Source of the DNA: Streptococcus pseudopneumoniae
Lineage (GTDB): Bacteria; Bacillota; Bacilli; Lactobacillales; Streptococcaceae
Assembly (NCBI RefSeq): GCF_001074825.1
Contig: NZ_JUPG01000095.1
Span: 1 to 60,643, forward strand
Length of the DNA: 60,643 nucleotides
Direction: 5' to 3'
Shown here: in pieces, positions 52,578 through 60,390 of the stretch
Layout of the letters: each line of letters begins with the position of its first letter
Numbering within the stretch: position 1 is the stretch's first letter
Notes under the pieces: model-generated
Database searches by the model: none
Told to the model about the DNA's origin: nothing
The model's input: only the letters and a program-made list of their open reading frames with translations
Made by a program: the position numbers and the translations under genes

Positions 52578-52684
52578 TATACTCAATGAAAAAAACTAGG
52601 AAGCTAGCCGCAGGTTGCTCAAAACACTGTTTTGAGGTTGCAGATGGATGCTGACGTGGTTTAAAGAGATTTTCGAAGAGTATT
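52578..52684. repeat. BOX element, boxA-boxC type without boxB
   Basis: On the plus strand it begins TATACTCAATGAA, contains GGAAGCTAGCCGCAGGTTGC and AAAACACTGTTTTGAGG, and ends TTTCGAAGAGTATT. These are the two ends of the pneumococcal BOX repeat. The boxA part is internally deleted (the usual GTCGCCTTGCCGTAG segment is missing) and boxB is absent. Its end overlaps the dprA stop codon. Confidence 0.92.
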
Positions 52685-53531
52685 AAAATTCAAATTCCGC
52701 AAGAACATCCTGCCCACTGGTGACCAATTTTGCTCCTTCTTGAATCAAATGATGGCAACCGTCTGATAATCCATCTAAAATACTTCCAGGAATAGCAAAA
52801 ACATCGCGACCTTCTTCCATTGCTCGCTCACAGGTAATGAGACTACCTGAGCGCATCTTAGCCTCTGCTACAATCACACCACGACAAAGTCCAGCAATGA
52901 TGCGATTACGGGCAGGAAAATGAAATTTCAGAGGTTGTTCGCCAGGTCCATATTCACTAAGAACCAGATGATCATTGCCGATGTAGTCTTGCAAACGTTT
53001 ATTGGCTTTAGGATAAAACACATCCAGTCCTGTTCCAATCACTGCAATGGTTTTTCCGCCATTCTGAAGAGCAGCCATATGCGCTGCTGTGTCAATCCCC
53101 TTGGCTAATCCACTGACGATAACCAGTTCATTTTCCAAACCTTGAATGACTTTTTCAACTGACTTCGCTCCCTGTTTACTACAAGCACGACTACCCACAA
53201 CTGCTACCTTTGGAAATTTTAAGATGTCAAGATTTCCCTTGTAAAATAAAAGTACAGGTGCATCGTATATTTCACTTAGATCCCAAGGGTAACAGTCATC
53301 TAAAATAGAAAAAGATGGAAATTTTTGAAACTCCTTCTCCAAATGCGCATCGTCTATCTGAAAATAACGTTCCATAAAAACAGCTGGATTTCGGCAACCT
53401 GAAATTTCTGCAATGTCACCCAATAAAAGTTCCTGATCGACATTTTCACCGTATTCTAGGACATTCAAAATCTGTTGATTGGTCAAACCTGATTTTTTTA
53501 ACTTATAGATTTCATAGTTTGTGATTTTCAT
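52683..53531 (-). CDS. dprA: DNA processing protein DprA
   Basis: 282 residues from ATG 53531, with GGAGATATTT upstream; a start at 53543 lies within that region. Loads RecA on incoming single-stranded DNA during transformation and, in pneumococcus, shuts off competence by binding ComE. An N-terminal SAM-like domain (KLKKSGLTNQQILNVLEYG) precedes a Rossmann fold with VVGSRACSKQG and GLAKGIDTAAH, and FPARNRIIAGL follows. The final residues overlap the edge of the BOX element. Confidence 0.97.
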   Translation of the reverse strand: MKITNYEIYKLKKSGLTNQQILNVLEYGENVDQELLLGDIAEISGCRNPAVFMERYFQIDDAHLEKEFQKFPSFSILDDCYPWDLSEIYDAPVLLFYKGNLDILKFPKVAVVGSRACSKQGAKSVEKVIQGLENELVIVSGLAKGIDTAAHMAALQNGGKTIAVIGTGLDVFYPKANKRLQDYIGNDHLVLSEYGPGEQPLKFHFPARNRIIAGLCRGVIVAEAKMRSGSLITCERAMEEGRDVFAIPGSILDGLSDGCHHLIQEGAKLVTSGQDVLAEFEF

Positions 53532-53564
53532 AAATATCTCCATTTCTTTTTCTACTCATCTATT

Positions 53565-53572
53565 TATTCGTA
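53565..53572 (-). promoter_or_regulatory. Competence (cin/com) box of dprA
   Basis: The minus strand reads TACGAATA, a perfect SigX box preceded by a T-run, 33 bp before the dprA ATG. dprA is a core late-competence gene. Confidence 0.9.
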
Positions 53573-53577
53573 AAAAA

Positions 53578-53617
53578 ATCAAAAAAACATCCGACTATTT
53601 TAGCCAGATGTTGGAAT
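53578..53617 (-). terminator. Probable terminator of the lic operon
   Basis: AACATC (53585-53590) pairs with GATGTT (53606-53611) around a 15-nt loop, with A-rich sequence on the left reading as U-run on the minus strand. It lies right after the licC stop. The stem is short, so moderate confidence. Confidence 0.55.
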
Positions 53618-53619
53618 TT

Positions 53620-54309
53620 TTAATTTTCGTTTTTAAGAATTTCTTCTAATTTATGATAATCTTGAACACTATCAATTTCATAGATGCTATTGCCTTCTAA
53701 TTCTTCAACATAGACATCTAGCTCTTTGATATTATCCTTAACCATATTGTCCCAGTAGAGATCAACAAATTCACCACTTGCATAGGCCTTATCGATAAAG
53801 CTGACAATCTTTTCTGCTGTTGGAGCATCCCAGAAAGATACACCACTAAGGATGCGACCTGCCTTGCTATCAACAGTAATGTCTTGAACCTTGTAGTCAT
53901 CTCCATAGACCAAGAACCATTCGTTGGTACAATCTTCACGATAAACACTAAAATAAGTCGAACGTGTCAAATCATTGCGGAACATATTTTTAAAGAGATA
54001 ATTATCAGCATCAATAACATAGCTGTTAGCCAATTCTTCTTTTACAAGATAGAGAGAGTAAAAGTTATTGTAGTCAGCGTATTTATCATTGAAAACGAGG
54101 CGGACACCGTATTTTTCTTTCAAGTAATCGAATTGTTCTTTAAGATAACCAACGATGATGATGATGTCATCGATCCCTTTTTCTTTGAGAAACTCAATTT
54201 GGTATTCAATCAAGGGTTTTTGATTAACCTGAACCAAAGCTTTAGGGGTATTTTCAGTCATAGGACGCAAGCGAGTTCCTAAACCCGCTGCTAAGATAAT
54301 GGCTTTCAC
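53620..54309 (-). CDS. licC: CTP:phosphocholine cytidylyltransferase
   Basis: 229 residues. Makes CDP-choline for decoration of teichoic and lipoteichoic acids. The nucleotidyltransferase signature AAGLGTRLRPMTENTPKALVQVN is at the N-terminus, with VIDADNYLF as the metal/CTP aspartate motif. Last gene of tarI-tarJ-licA-licB-licC, 11 bp after licB. Confidence 0.96.
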   Translation of the reverse strand: MKAIILAAGLGTRLRPMTENTPKALVQVNQKPLIEYQIEFLKEKGIDDIIIIVGYLKEQFDYLKEKYGVRLVFNDKYADYNNFYSLYLVKEELANSYVIDADNYLFKNMFRNDLTRSTYFSVYREDCTNEWFLVYGDDYKVQDITVDSKAGRILSGVSFWDAPTAEKIVSFIDKAYASGEFVDLYWDNMVKDNIKELDVYVEELEGNSIYEIDSVQDYHKLEEILKNEN

Positions 54310-54320
54310 ACGAATCTCCT

Positions 54321-55199
54321 TTATTCTTTAATAATAATATAAACTCCAGCAATGACGACAAGTGACGTAATAATGGTCAGCATATCTAGCGGTGCACCCA
54401 AGAAAACAACTGCGAACAAGACAGTCCAAACTACATAGCTCACGTTCAAGCCTGTAGCCTTGGCTGGTTGCAAGCGATTGATAGCGATATAATAAGCCAA
54501 ATAGGAAATCATATCAAAGGCTGCAAAGACAAGCATGAGACCTAGCAATTGTCCATTGGCCACTTCTGCAAATGACTGATGAGAGAAGAGCACAATCACA
54601 AGATAGGACAAGAATGAAGTCACTTGACGGATTAAGAGGGCTTCGATTTCACTCAGTTCACTTTCCATGGCAAAAGAGCTAAGAACACTCTCACTTCCCC
54701 ATGCAATAGCACAAACTAAAGCACAGAGAATCCCAATGTAGAAAGAATTAACCTGTTCTACCTTATAGGTCTGAGCAATAATCCCTCCAATAATCAGGAC
54801 AATCCCAAACACAGTATTTTTCGAAATCTTATGCTTCAAAAAGAAGAAAGCCAATAAAACAGAAATTGCAGGGTAGATAGCCGATACAGATGACGCTAAG
54901 GAACTTCCGATATACTTAACCGCATAAAGGTTAGCCTGCATACCGATTGGACCTGCTAGCAAGGCTCCGATGATAACACTCACATTGCGAATATTTAAGA
55001 AAATTGAGAGACGAACTTTTCCTTCTTTTACTAAAAGAAAAGCTAGTAAGATAAAGATACTCAAGAAATCGTGAGCAGCAGCCACCACAAAGGGTGACAA
55101 ATCTGTAAAAATCGAAAAGATATAAGCACTAATCGTTAGACCTAAACCCCAGAAAGCACCTGAGAGTAGACCAAAGGAAACTCCATTTTTATTTTTCAT
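54321..55199 (-). CDS. licB: Choline permease (DMT/EamA family)
   Basis: 292 residues from ATG 55199, one base after the licA stop, with GGAGG inside the end of licA. A longer start at 55211 would run through this site. Ten predicted helices of the drug/metabolite transporter fold as two EamA repeats. In pneumococcus it imports choline, which mitis-group cells need for their teichoic acids. Confidence 0.94.
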   Translation of the reverse strand: MKNKNGVSFGLLSGAFWGLGLTISAYIFSIFTDLSPFVVAAAHDFLSIFILLAFLLVKEGKVRLSIFLNIRNVSVIIGALLAGPIGMQANLYAVKYIGSSLASSVSAIYPAISVLLAFFFLKHKISKNTVFGIVLIIGGIIAQTYKVEQVNSFYIGILCALVCAIAWGSESVLSSFAMESELSEIEALLIRQVTSFLSYLVIVLFSHQSFAEVANGQLLGLMLVFAAFDMISYLAYYIAINRLQPAKATGLNVSYVVWTVLFAVVFLGAPLDMLTIITSLVVIAGVYIIIKE

Positions 55200-55200
55200 C

Positions 55201-56058
55201 TTAACCTCCATAATATGACAAACCTTTAACAGCTCTTTGGTAACGACTCACACCATAGTCACCAAAATCTGCACCTTGCTCTTCTTTGTAGACTGTCCAT
55301 AGACTCCAAATAGCATCTTGTAAAATTTTATAAATGGCAATCTTTTCACGAGAGACAGGCGTTTGCTCACTCTCATAGTGAGACAAGAAGTCTTCCTCCT
55401 CTTGACGAGTGAATTCAGACTCTAAAAAGAGGGCAGCCAAATCCCACATTGGATCATTCATTGATGAATATTCCCAGTCAATCAGATAAAGTCGTCCTTG
55501 TGGTGACTCGATAAAGTTTTCAGGCACCAAATCGATATGACAAGATTTTCTGTCAACACCTAAGTCAGCCAGTCTTTTCTCTAAAGAGAAGACTTCTTCT
55601 CGAACAGCTTCGTAGTTGGCATAAGGGATTTTTTCCTCAATTAAGGATTCGTATTTTTTGATTTCTTCAAAAGGAGCAAATTCTCCTCTTAATTCCTTGC
55701 CAGAAGCATGGATAGTTTGTAATATGGGAGCAATTTTATCAAATTTGGTCTTGATTGATGTTGAATCAAGCGTAATCGCAGATTCGATATACTCATTTAC
55801 TTTAATACCAGCTTCAATATCAAAAAGATAATTTTTTACATCTAAGTCTAAATCCTTTAGTAGTTCAAGATTGTACTTTTCATCTCGACGATTGATCAGC
55901 TTTTCTGTCCCTTTACCAAAGAATTTAACGATGTATTGCTTATTTGTTGTTTTGACCAAATAGTTTTGATTGGTCATTCCCCCCAGTTGTTCAACACTGA
56001 GGACTTCCTCTTCTTCACCAAGTAGGGAAGAAATTTTTTCTTTAATGATTTTCTCCAC
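55201..56058 (-). CDS. licA: Choline kinase
   Basis: 285 residues. Phosphorylates imported choline. Kinase-like fold with LGGMTNQNYLVKT (nucleotide loop), catalytic loop CHIDLVPENFI (HxDLxxxN) and metal-binding DWEYSS. It sits 16 bp after tarJ and abuts licB. Confidence 0.96.
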   Translation of the reverse strand: MEKIIKEKISSLLGEEEEVLSVEQLGGMTNQNYLVKTTNKQYIVKFFGKGTEKLINRRDEKYNLELLKDLDLDVKNYLFDIEAGIKVNEYIESAITLDSTSIKTKFDKIAPILQTIHASGKELRGEFAPFEEIKKYESLIEEKIPYANYEAVREEVFSLEKRLADLGVDRKSCHIDLVPENFIESPQGRLYLIDWEYSSMNDPMWDLAALFLESEFTRQEEEDFLSHYESEQTPVSREKIAIYKILQDAIWSLWTVYKEEQGADFGDYGVSRYQRAVKGLSYYGG

Positions 56059-56074
56059 AATTAACCTCCAGTTC

Positions 56075-57097
56075 TTATACTTCCCACTTAAACACGGTTT
56101 TAAAAGCTGTGTTTAAGTCAGTCGCAAAGACACGGTGAATATCTTTAATTTCTCTTACAGGTTCTTCTAGATAAAGGATATTTTTAAGACGATTGGCAAA
56201 TTTCTTGACTTCCATCATTTGGATGGCATTTTCAAAATCGATGCGACCAGAACGAGAGGACCCAACCAAGAGCAAGCCCTTTTCTAAGGCATCGCGAGTA
56301 TTGAGATTGACTTTATATTCGCTAACTCCCATCATAAGAATCGTTCCCTGAGGACGAATGTAGCGAATCAAGTCATTAATAGCTGGTCCAGTACCATCAC
56401 CACCACAACACTCAAAAGCATGGTCAAAGGCCAAATCTTCAGGAATATTGTCAGTAATATAGCATTCTTTGGCAAATGAGAAAAGTTCCAATTTTTCCCA
56501 ATGACGACCAATAACCACAATCTCTGCTTCTGGCAAAGTATAGTTGATAATATTGGCAACCACAAAAGCTAAACTTCCATCTCCGATAACGGCGATTCGG
56601 TTCCGCTTGCTATGAGCAAGGGTCAATAGACGATTCATAGCGTGCATGCCGACACTGACAAACTCTGTAATCGCTGCAACCGTGTCTTCAATAGCATCAT
56701 AAGCTACCACACGATCTTTAGGGAGAGAAACAAACTCTCTCATAAAGCCATCAAAGCCACTAGACAAGAAATGGGTCCCTGTCATGTAGTTTTCATAGAA
56801 TTCTTCATCACTCTGCATAGGAGGCTGATTGGGAATCATGACAACTTTTTGCCCAACCTCATAGGTTCCGGTCGGGTCAGAAATAACGGTTCCACATGAC
56901 TCGTGAATCATTGCCATTGGAAGTTTTTTATTCAAAATCTTGGGATCACGTTTCCCTTGGTAGTAACGCTGATCCGCATGACAGACCGCCATATAATTAG
57001 GACGGATGAGAATATGATTTTCTTGGTCAATAGCCTCTTCCTGATATTTGACATTGATAAACTTAGGCTTAGTTAGTTGATAAATTTGATTAATCAT
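56075..57097 (-). CDS. tarJ: Ribulose-5-phosphate reductase (TarJ)
   Basis: 340 residues from ATG 57097 (MINQIYQLTKPKF), four bases after the tarI stop. Starting at the TTG at 57115 would overlap tarI without a better ribosome site. Zinc-type alcohol dehydrogenase fold with CHADQRYYQG, MIHESCGTV and IGDGSLAFV for NADPH. Reduces ribulose 5-phosphate to ribitol 5-phosphate, which TarI activates for teichoic acid. Confidence 0.94.
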   Translation of the reverse strand: MINQIYQLTKPKFINVKYQEEAIDQENHILIRPNYMAVCHADQRYYQGKRDPKILNKKLPMAMIHESCGTVISDPTGTYEVGQKVVMIPNQPPMQSDEEFYENYMTGTHFLSSGFDGFMREFVSLPKDRVVAYDAIEDTVAAITEFVSVGMHAMNRLLTLAHSKRNRIAVIGDGSLAFVVANIINYTLPEAEIVVIGRHWEKLELFSFAKECYITDNIPEDLAFDHAFECCGGDGTGPAINDLIRYIRPQGTILMMGVSEYKVNLNTRDALEKGLLLVGSSRSGRIDFENAIQMMEVKKFANRLKNILYLEEPVREIKDIHRVFATDLNTAFKTVFKWEV

Positions 57098-57101
57098 TTT
57101 A

Positions 57102-57809
57102 CTAGTCTTTCTCAATCATACTTTTTGCAATCTTCAAATCTGTTACTGTTGTAATCTTCAGATTTGAGTATTCACCCTTGGCCAAGGCCACATCTTTTCC
57201 TTTAATGACAAAGATTTTACATGCATCTGTCAAGATTTCTTTCTCTTCAGCAGAGAGAGAACCGTAAAGGTCCATGAAGTCCTTGCAACGGAATGTTTGA
57301 GGCGTTTGCCCTTGATAAAGGTGAGCACGATTTGGAATATCTGTAATGAATTGACCATTGGTACTTTCAACGATAGTATCAACCGCTTCTACCACTGTGT
57401 CCACTGCGTCATGATCTTGACAAAGTTTGATATTGTCCTGAATCATGCGAAGCGTAATAAATGGACGAACAGAATCGTGGGTAACAACGATGTCCTCTGG
57501 AGTAAGCGGACGATAAGCATCAATGGCTTCAATGATTTTCTCAATACTTGTATTGCGGTCAGCACCACCCTTTGTAATGATGATACGGTCCTTATGAAGA
57601 GGAAGATATTTATCTACAAGATCCTCTGCATGAGAAACCCAGTCTCCATGAACCCCAACTACAATTTTTTCAATACTTGGTTCCAAGACAAATTTTTCAA
57701 TTGTATGAATCAAAATAGGTCGATCACCTAGCTCTAAAAATTGTTTTGGCAAGTTACTGATTCCCATGCGTGTGCCAGTTCCACCGGCAAGAATTCCTGC
57801 ATAAATCAT
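57102..57809 (-). CDS. tarI: Ribitol-5-phosphate cytidylyltransferase (TarI)
   Basis: 235 residues of the IspD/TarI family. The CTP-binding N-terminus is GILAGGTGTRMGISNLPKQF and the second motif VTHDSVRPFIT. It makes CDP-ribitol. First gene of the operon, with AAAGGAG before the ATG and two candidate promoters (57850 and the CiaR-type at 58031). Confidence 0.95.
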   Translation of the reverse strand: MIYAGILAGGTGTRMGISNLPKQFLELGDRPILIHTIEKFVLEPSIEKIVVGVHGDWVSHAEDLVDKYLPLHKDRIIITKGGADRNTSIEKIIEAIDAYRPLTPEDIVVTHDSVRPFITLRMIQDNIKLCQDHDAVDTVVEAVDTIVESTNGQFITDIPNRAHLYQGQTPQTFRCKDFMDLYGSLSAEEKEILTDACKIFVIKGKDVALAKGEYSNLKITTVTDLKIAKSMIEKD

Positions 57810-57849
57810 CTATTTTCTCCTTTGTCTTACTAAAAAACTTATCCTCTCT

Positions 57850-57855
57850 ATTATA
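57850..57855 (-). promoter_or_regulatory. lic operon promoter P1 (extended -10)
   Basis: The minus strand reads TGTGGTATAAT, a perfect -10 with TGn, 41 bp before the tarI ATG. The -35 is poor. It probably gives the constitutive transcript. Confidence 0.75.
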
Positions 57856-57951
57856 CCACAATCTAGTCCTATCATGAAAGAAATACCGGACCTCCCGTTC
57901 TAGAATAGGAGGGTTAAGCAGTTCTATTATTCAAAGAAACTAGCCCATTTC

Positions 57952-57984
57952 TAGTAATGACCAGAAATTCTGTAGTCATTACTA
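57952..57984. other. Long perfect hairpin in the lic leader
   Basis: TAGTAATGAC (57952-57961) pairs perfectly with GTCATTACTA (57975-57984), with an inner CAG/CTG stem. No U-run follows on either strand, so it is not a simple terminator. It lies between the CiaR promoter and P1, so only the long transcript carries it. Confidence 0.7.
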
Positions 57985-58019
57985 ATAAATAGCTGTGAAA
58001 TTTTATAGTTCTTCAGAAT

Positions 58020-58047
58020 AATATACTTTCCTTAAAGAAAACTTAAA
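58020..58047 (-). promoter_or_regulatory. CiaR box and promoter P2 of the lic operon
   Basis: The minus strand reads TTTAAG-TTTTC-TTTAAG (58047-58031), an exact CiaR repeat, followed five bases later by TATATT (58025-58020) as -10. CiaR control of the lic promoter is established in pneumococcus. Confidence 0.9.
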
Positions 58048-58172
58048 ATTAAGCTTTGAAACTTCAAAGTGATTACTTGACTGCATTGACTTTTTGAAGT
58101 AATAATGATATTATCGTTATACAGAAACAAGGTTTCCCCTTGGCTCACATAATTAGGTTTACAGAAAAAAAT

Positions 58173-58199
58173 CAGCGATTCTCGATTGTTGGCTTTTTC
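58173..58199 (-). terminator. Terminator-like hairpin upstream of the lic promoters
   Basis: CAGCGAT (58173-58179) pairs with ATTGTTG (58185-58191) including two G-U pairs, flanked by A-rich left and T-rich right sequence. It could end transcription in either direction and may insulate the lic promoters from the insertion sequence. Confidence 0.55.
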
Positions 58200-58225
58200 T
58201 TTTCCAATTAAGAATAAATAGTTGC

Positions 58226-58254
58226 TTGACAGAAATTAAAAAAAGAAATACACT
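58226..58254 (+). promoter_or_regulatory. Plus-strand promoter, likely the former tacF promoter
   Basis: TTGACA (58226-58231), 17 bases, TACACT (58249-58254). It points away from tarI, toward where pneumococcus has the flippase gene tacF; here the insertion sequence begins 127 bp downstream. Confidence 0.6.
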
Positions 58255-58329
58255 AAGAATGTAAAAAAGCCTTATTCGTCAAGGATAGACTTGTCTAGCG
58301 TCTGGATAAAAACTCGCTTCAAAATCATG

Positions 58330-58371
58330 ACCACCCGTCAAACGGGTGGTTTGAACCAGGGCGATAAGCCC
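58330..58371. repeat. Two adjacent hairpins, possible IS200-type end
   Basis: ACCACCCGT-CAA-ACGGGTGGT (9-bp perfect stem, 58330-58350) and GGGC-GATAA-GCCC (58359-58371). Subterminal hairpins like these are typical of IS200/IS605 ends. An IS200-type transposase fragment lies on the far side of the IS1182-type element. Confidence 0.45.
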
Positions 58372-58448
58372 AAATTACCAGAGCCTGGGACAAAATAGTT
58401 CTCGACCACAAAAAAGCTAGAGATTTCCAATTGTGGAACTCTAGCTTT

Positions 58449-59975
58449 TTAATTTTGAGTCGTTCTCTTATTGTATTTTAGGAGGTTATTGGCCATAAGT
58501 ACCAATCCCATGTCAATTCTCACTTGACGCTTGCCCCTCAGGTTACATCTCTTGTAACCCACACAAGCCTTTATCTGCCCAAAGACAGGTTCCACATCAA
58601 TCTTTCGTTGAGCGAAAATCTGTCTACCTTCGGGAGATAAAAGCGTCTGGCATTCTTTAGTTTTTAAGTGCTGATAGCGTTCGTTCATATACAGTCCCTT
58701 TTGAGGGGCTGATTCAGGTTCATCAGCGTAGTAAACCTTGATTTCCTGTTGAAAGTCCGTCTGTGTCTTCTGATGTTTGGTATGGTGAAAATGATAGCAC
58801 CAGCCGTCAGGATGTGTGTAGCTATCCTCCTTGTCATTATAGAACCAATTCGCTAAGTTTCTAGCCGACTGTTTATACCCTCTCTTCTGTTCCTTATCAA
58901 ACATGGCATATTTAATCAGATGGTTTACCTACTTTTCATCTAAACGAAGGAGGTTCTCTTCACTTCCATATCCAGCATCTGCGACAACTGTCTTCAATTC
59001 ATGCGGATAGGTTTCAAGTAATGGCAGAAGAGTCTTAGTATCTGTCGGATTTGAGAAGACATCATAGTGAAGAACAAATTGGTTTTCAGTAGCGATTTGA
59101 AGATTATAAGCAGCCTTGAGTTGGCCATTTTTCATATGGTCTTCCTTCATGCGCATAAAAGTGGCATCTGGATCGGTTTTGGAAAAACTGTTACGCCCTT
59201 CAAATGTCTCCTGATAACTCTCATATTTTTCAGCACGTACTGAAAAATCATCCTTGACTTTACGCAAGACTTTCTTGAGTTTACGACGTTGGGTTTTACG
59301 TTCATCTTTCCCTTTAACGGGTGTCTCCTCAATGTCCTGGTTCAGTTTTTCTAATTCTTCTTCAAGGATTTGAGCGAATTCAATCAACTGCTCTGAGGAG
59401 ATAGGCTCTTGTGTATCCAGTTCGATAGCTTGATGGATAAGTGGAGTGATTTCTTCTTGAAAATAGACTTGTATCTGTTCTTGAAGTTTGGCGGAGAATT
59501 TCTCTGTCGCTTTCTTCCACACGAAACTATACTTGTTGGCATTGGCTTCAATCTTAGTCCCGTCAATAAACAGACAATCTAAAGTCACTAACTCTTCCAT
59601 TTTTAAACGAAGATTGAGGTCGATGAAAAGATCACGAATGAGTTCTTCCATCCCTTCAGCGACTCGAAAACGATTGATGGTGCGATAGCTAACAACCAAC
59701 TGTCCTGTTAGGTATTGCATAGCGAGATTTTCAATCATCATTTTTTCAATTTTTCGACCAGAGAAAATCCCTTGTGAATAGGCAAATAGAAGAGTAGATA
59801 CAAGCATTTTTGAGGGATAAGACGGGCGACCAAAGGCATGATAGAAGGCGTGGAAATGACAATCCTCCAAGGTCTTTACCACTTTTTCAATAGTAAAGAC
59901 AAGATGGTCTTGTGGCAAGAAAGAACTGATTTCTAGTGGTAAAGTTGTTTGATTTGTGTTATAGTGAATATGCAT
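58449..59975 (-). pseudogene. IS1182-family transposase interrupted by an amber codon
   Basis: One continuous reading frame of about 508 codons from ATG 59975 to 58449, broken only by TAG at 58931-58929 after LLRLDEK. The frame resumes without shift (VNHLIKYAMFDKEQKRGYK), so this is a point nonsense change, most simply CAG to TAG. DDE residues are present: Asp in [16 protein letters not shown], Asp in [12 protein letters not shown] and Glu in KIDVEPVFGQIK. The Glu lies after the stop, so no active protein is expected without readthrough. Confidence 0.92.
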
Positions 59976-60390
59976 AGGATAACCTTTCTAAATGGTTTAT
60001 TAAGCAATTCTATTTTACCAAGACTATCGTAACCATGCAAAAAGAGGCTAGGACAAAAGTCGAACATTAAATATAAAAAGCGAACAAAACGAGTTATCTG
60101 ACACTCAGAATTCTGTCTTGTTCGCTTTTTTGTCTAATCTATCGATTTTAAAAATTTATAATAAAGAATTCTTAAAATCAAAATCTTTTTGTCCCAGCCT
60201 CTTTCACGTTGTTCAAGCCTCATTGCTCTTGACTAGTCACTTGCCTCTCAAAGAGGCTTTAGGATTACTTACCACTATCCCTAAAGGGATCCTCATACTC
60301 TTTTACACTTAATTTATCTAGTGCTATATCACGCTTTACTCGTTCTCAAATTTTCATACTCGTGAAGAAATCATCCACTGGATAATTTCT
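59976..60390. other. Region between the two transposase genes
   Basis: 415 bp without a supported gene. 60041-60204 is the inverted-repeat block related to 9021-9179. 60205-60390 has two small hairpins (GCCTCTCAAAGAGGC near 60246 and ATCCCTAAAGGGAT near 60277) and is the 3' flank of the IS200-type transposase, probably that element's terminal region. Confidence 0.6.
60041..60204. repeat. Inverted-repeat block at the IS1182 5' end, sister copy of 9021-9179
   Basis: Begins AAAGAGGCTAGGACAAAAG and ends with the inverted form (GTCCCAGCCTCTTT). The internal hairpin AAGCGAACAA/TTGTTCGCTT is identical to the copy near pta. It is either part of the insertion sequence or a miniature element that supplied its right end. 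Confidence 0.8.

Larger units (their letters stand above)
57810..58380. other. lic operon leader and the tarI-side of the former tarI-tacF gap
   Basis: No gene is seen in this 571-bp stretch. Toward tarI it contains promoter P1, two strong hairpins (57892-57914 and 57952-57984) and a CiaR box with P2. Beyond that are a 16-bp palindrome (58054-58069), a CAAGG/CCTTG hairpin (58128-58142), a terminator-like hairpin near 58173-58191, a plus-strand promoter (58226-58254) and two hairpins (58330-58371) next to the insertion sequence. Confidence 0.7.
58381..60204 (-). mobile_element. IS1182-family insertion sequence
   Basis: About 1.82 kb. The left end AGAGCCTGGGACAAAA (58381-58396) is matched, with one difference, by the complement of TTTTGTCCCAGCCTCT at the right (60187-60202). 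Inside lie the transposase reading frame on the minus strand, a hairpin (AAAAAGCTAGAG/CTCTAGCTTTTT, ~58413-58450) at its 3' end and a 164-bp inverted-repeat block (60041-60204) at its 5' end. No clear target duplication is seen. Confidence 0.85.

Noticed and set aside
58905..58928. Frameshift or two separate transposase genes at the IS1182 element
   Set aside because: Both halves are in the same frame; only a TAG separates them, so it is one gene with a nonsense change.
60118..60312. Plus-strand 64-codon ORF between the two transposases
   Set aside because: It runs through the inverted-repeat block and hairpins, has no ribosome site and no recognisable similarity.
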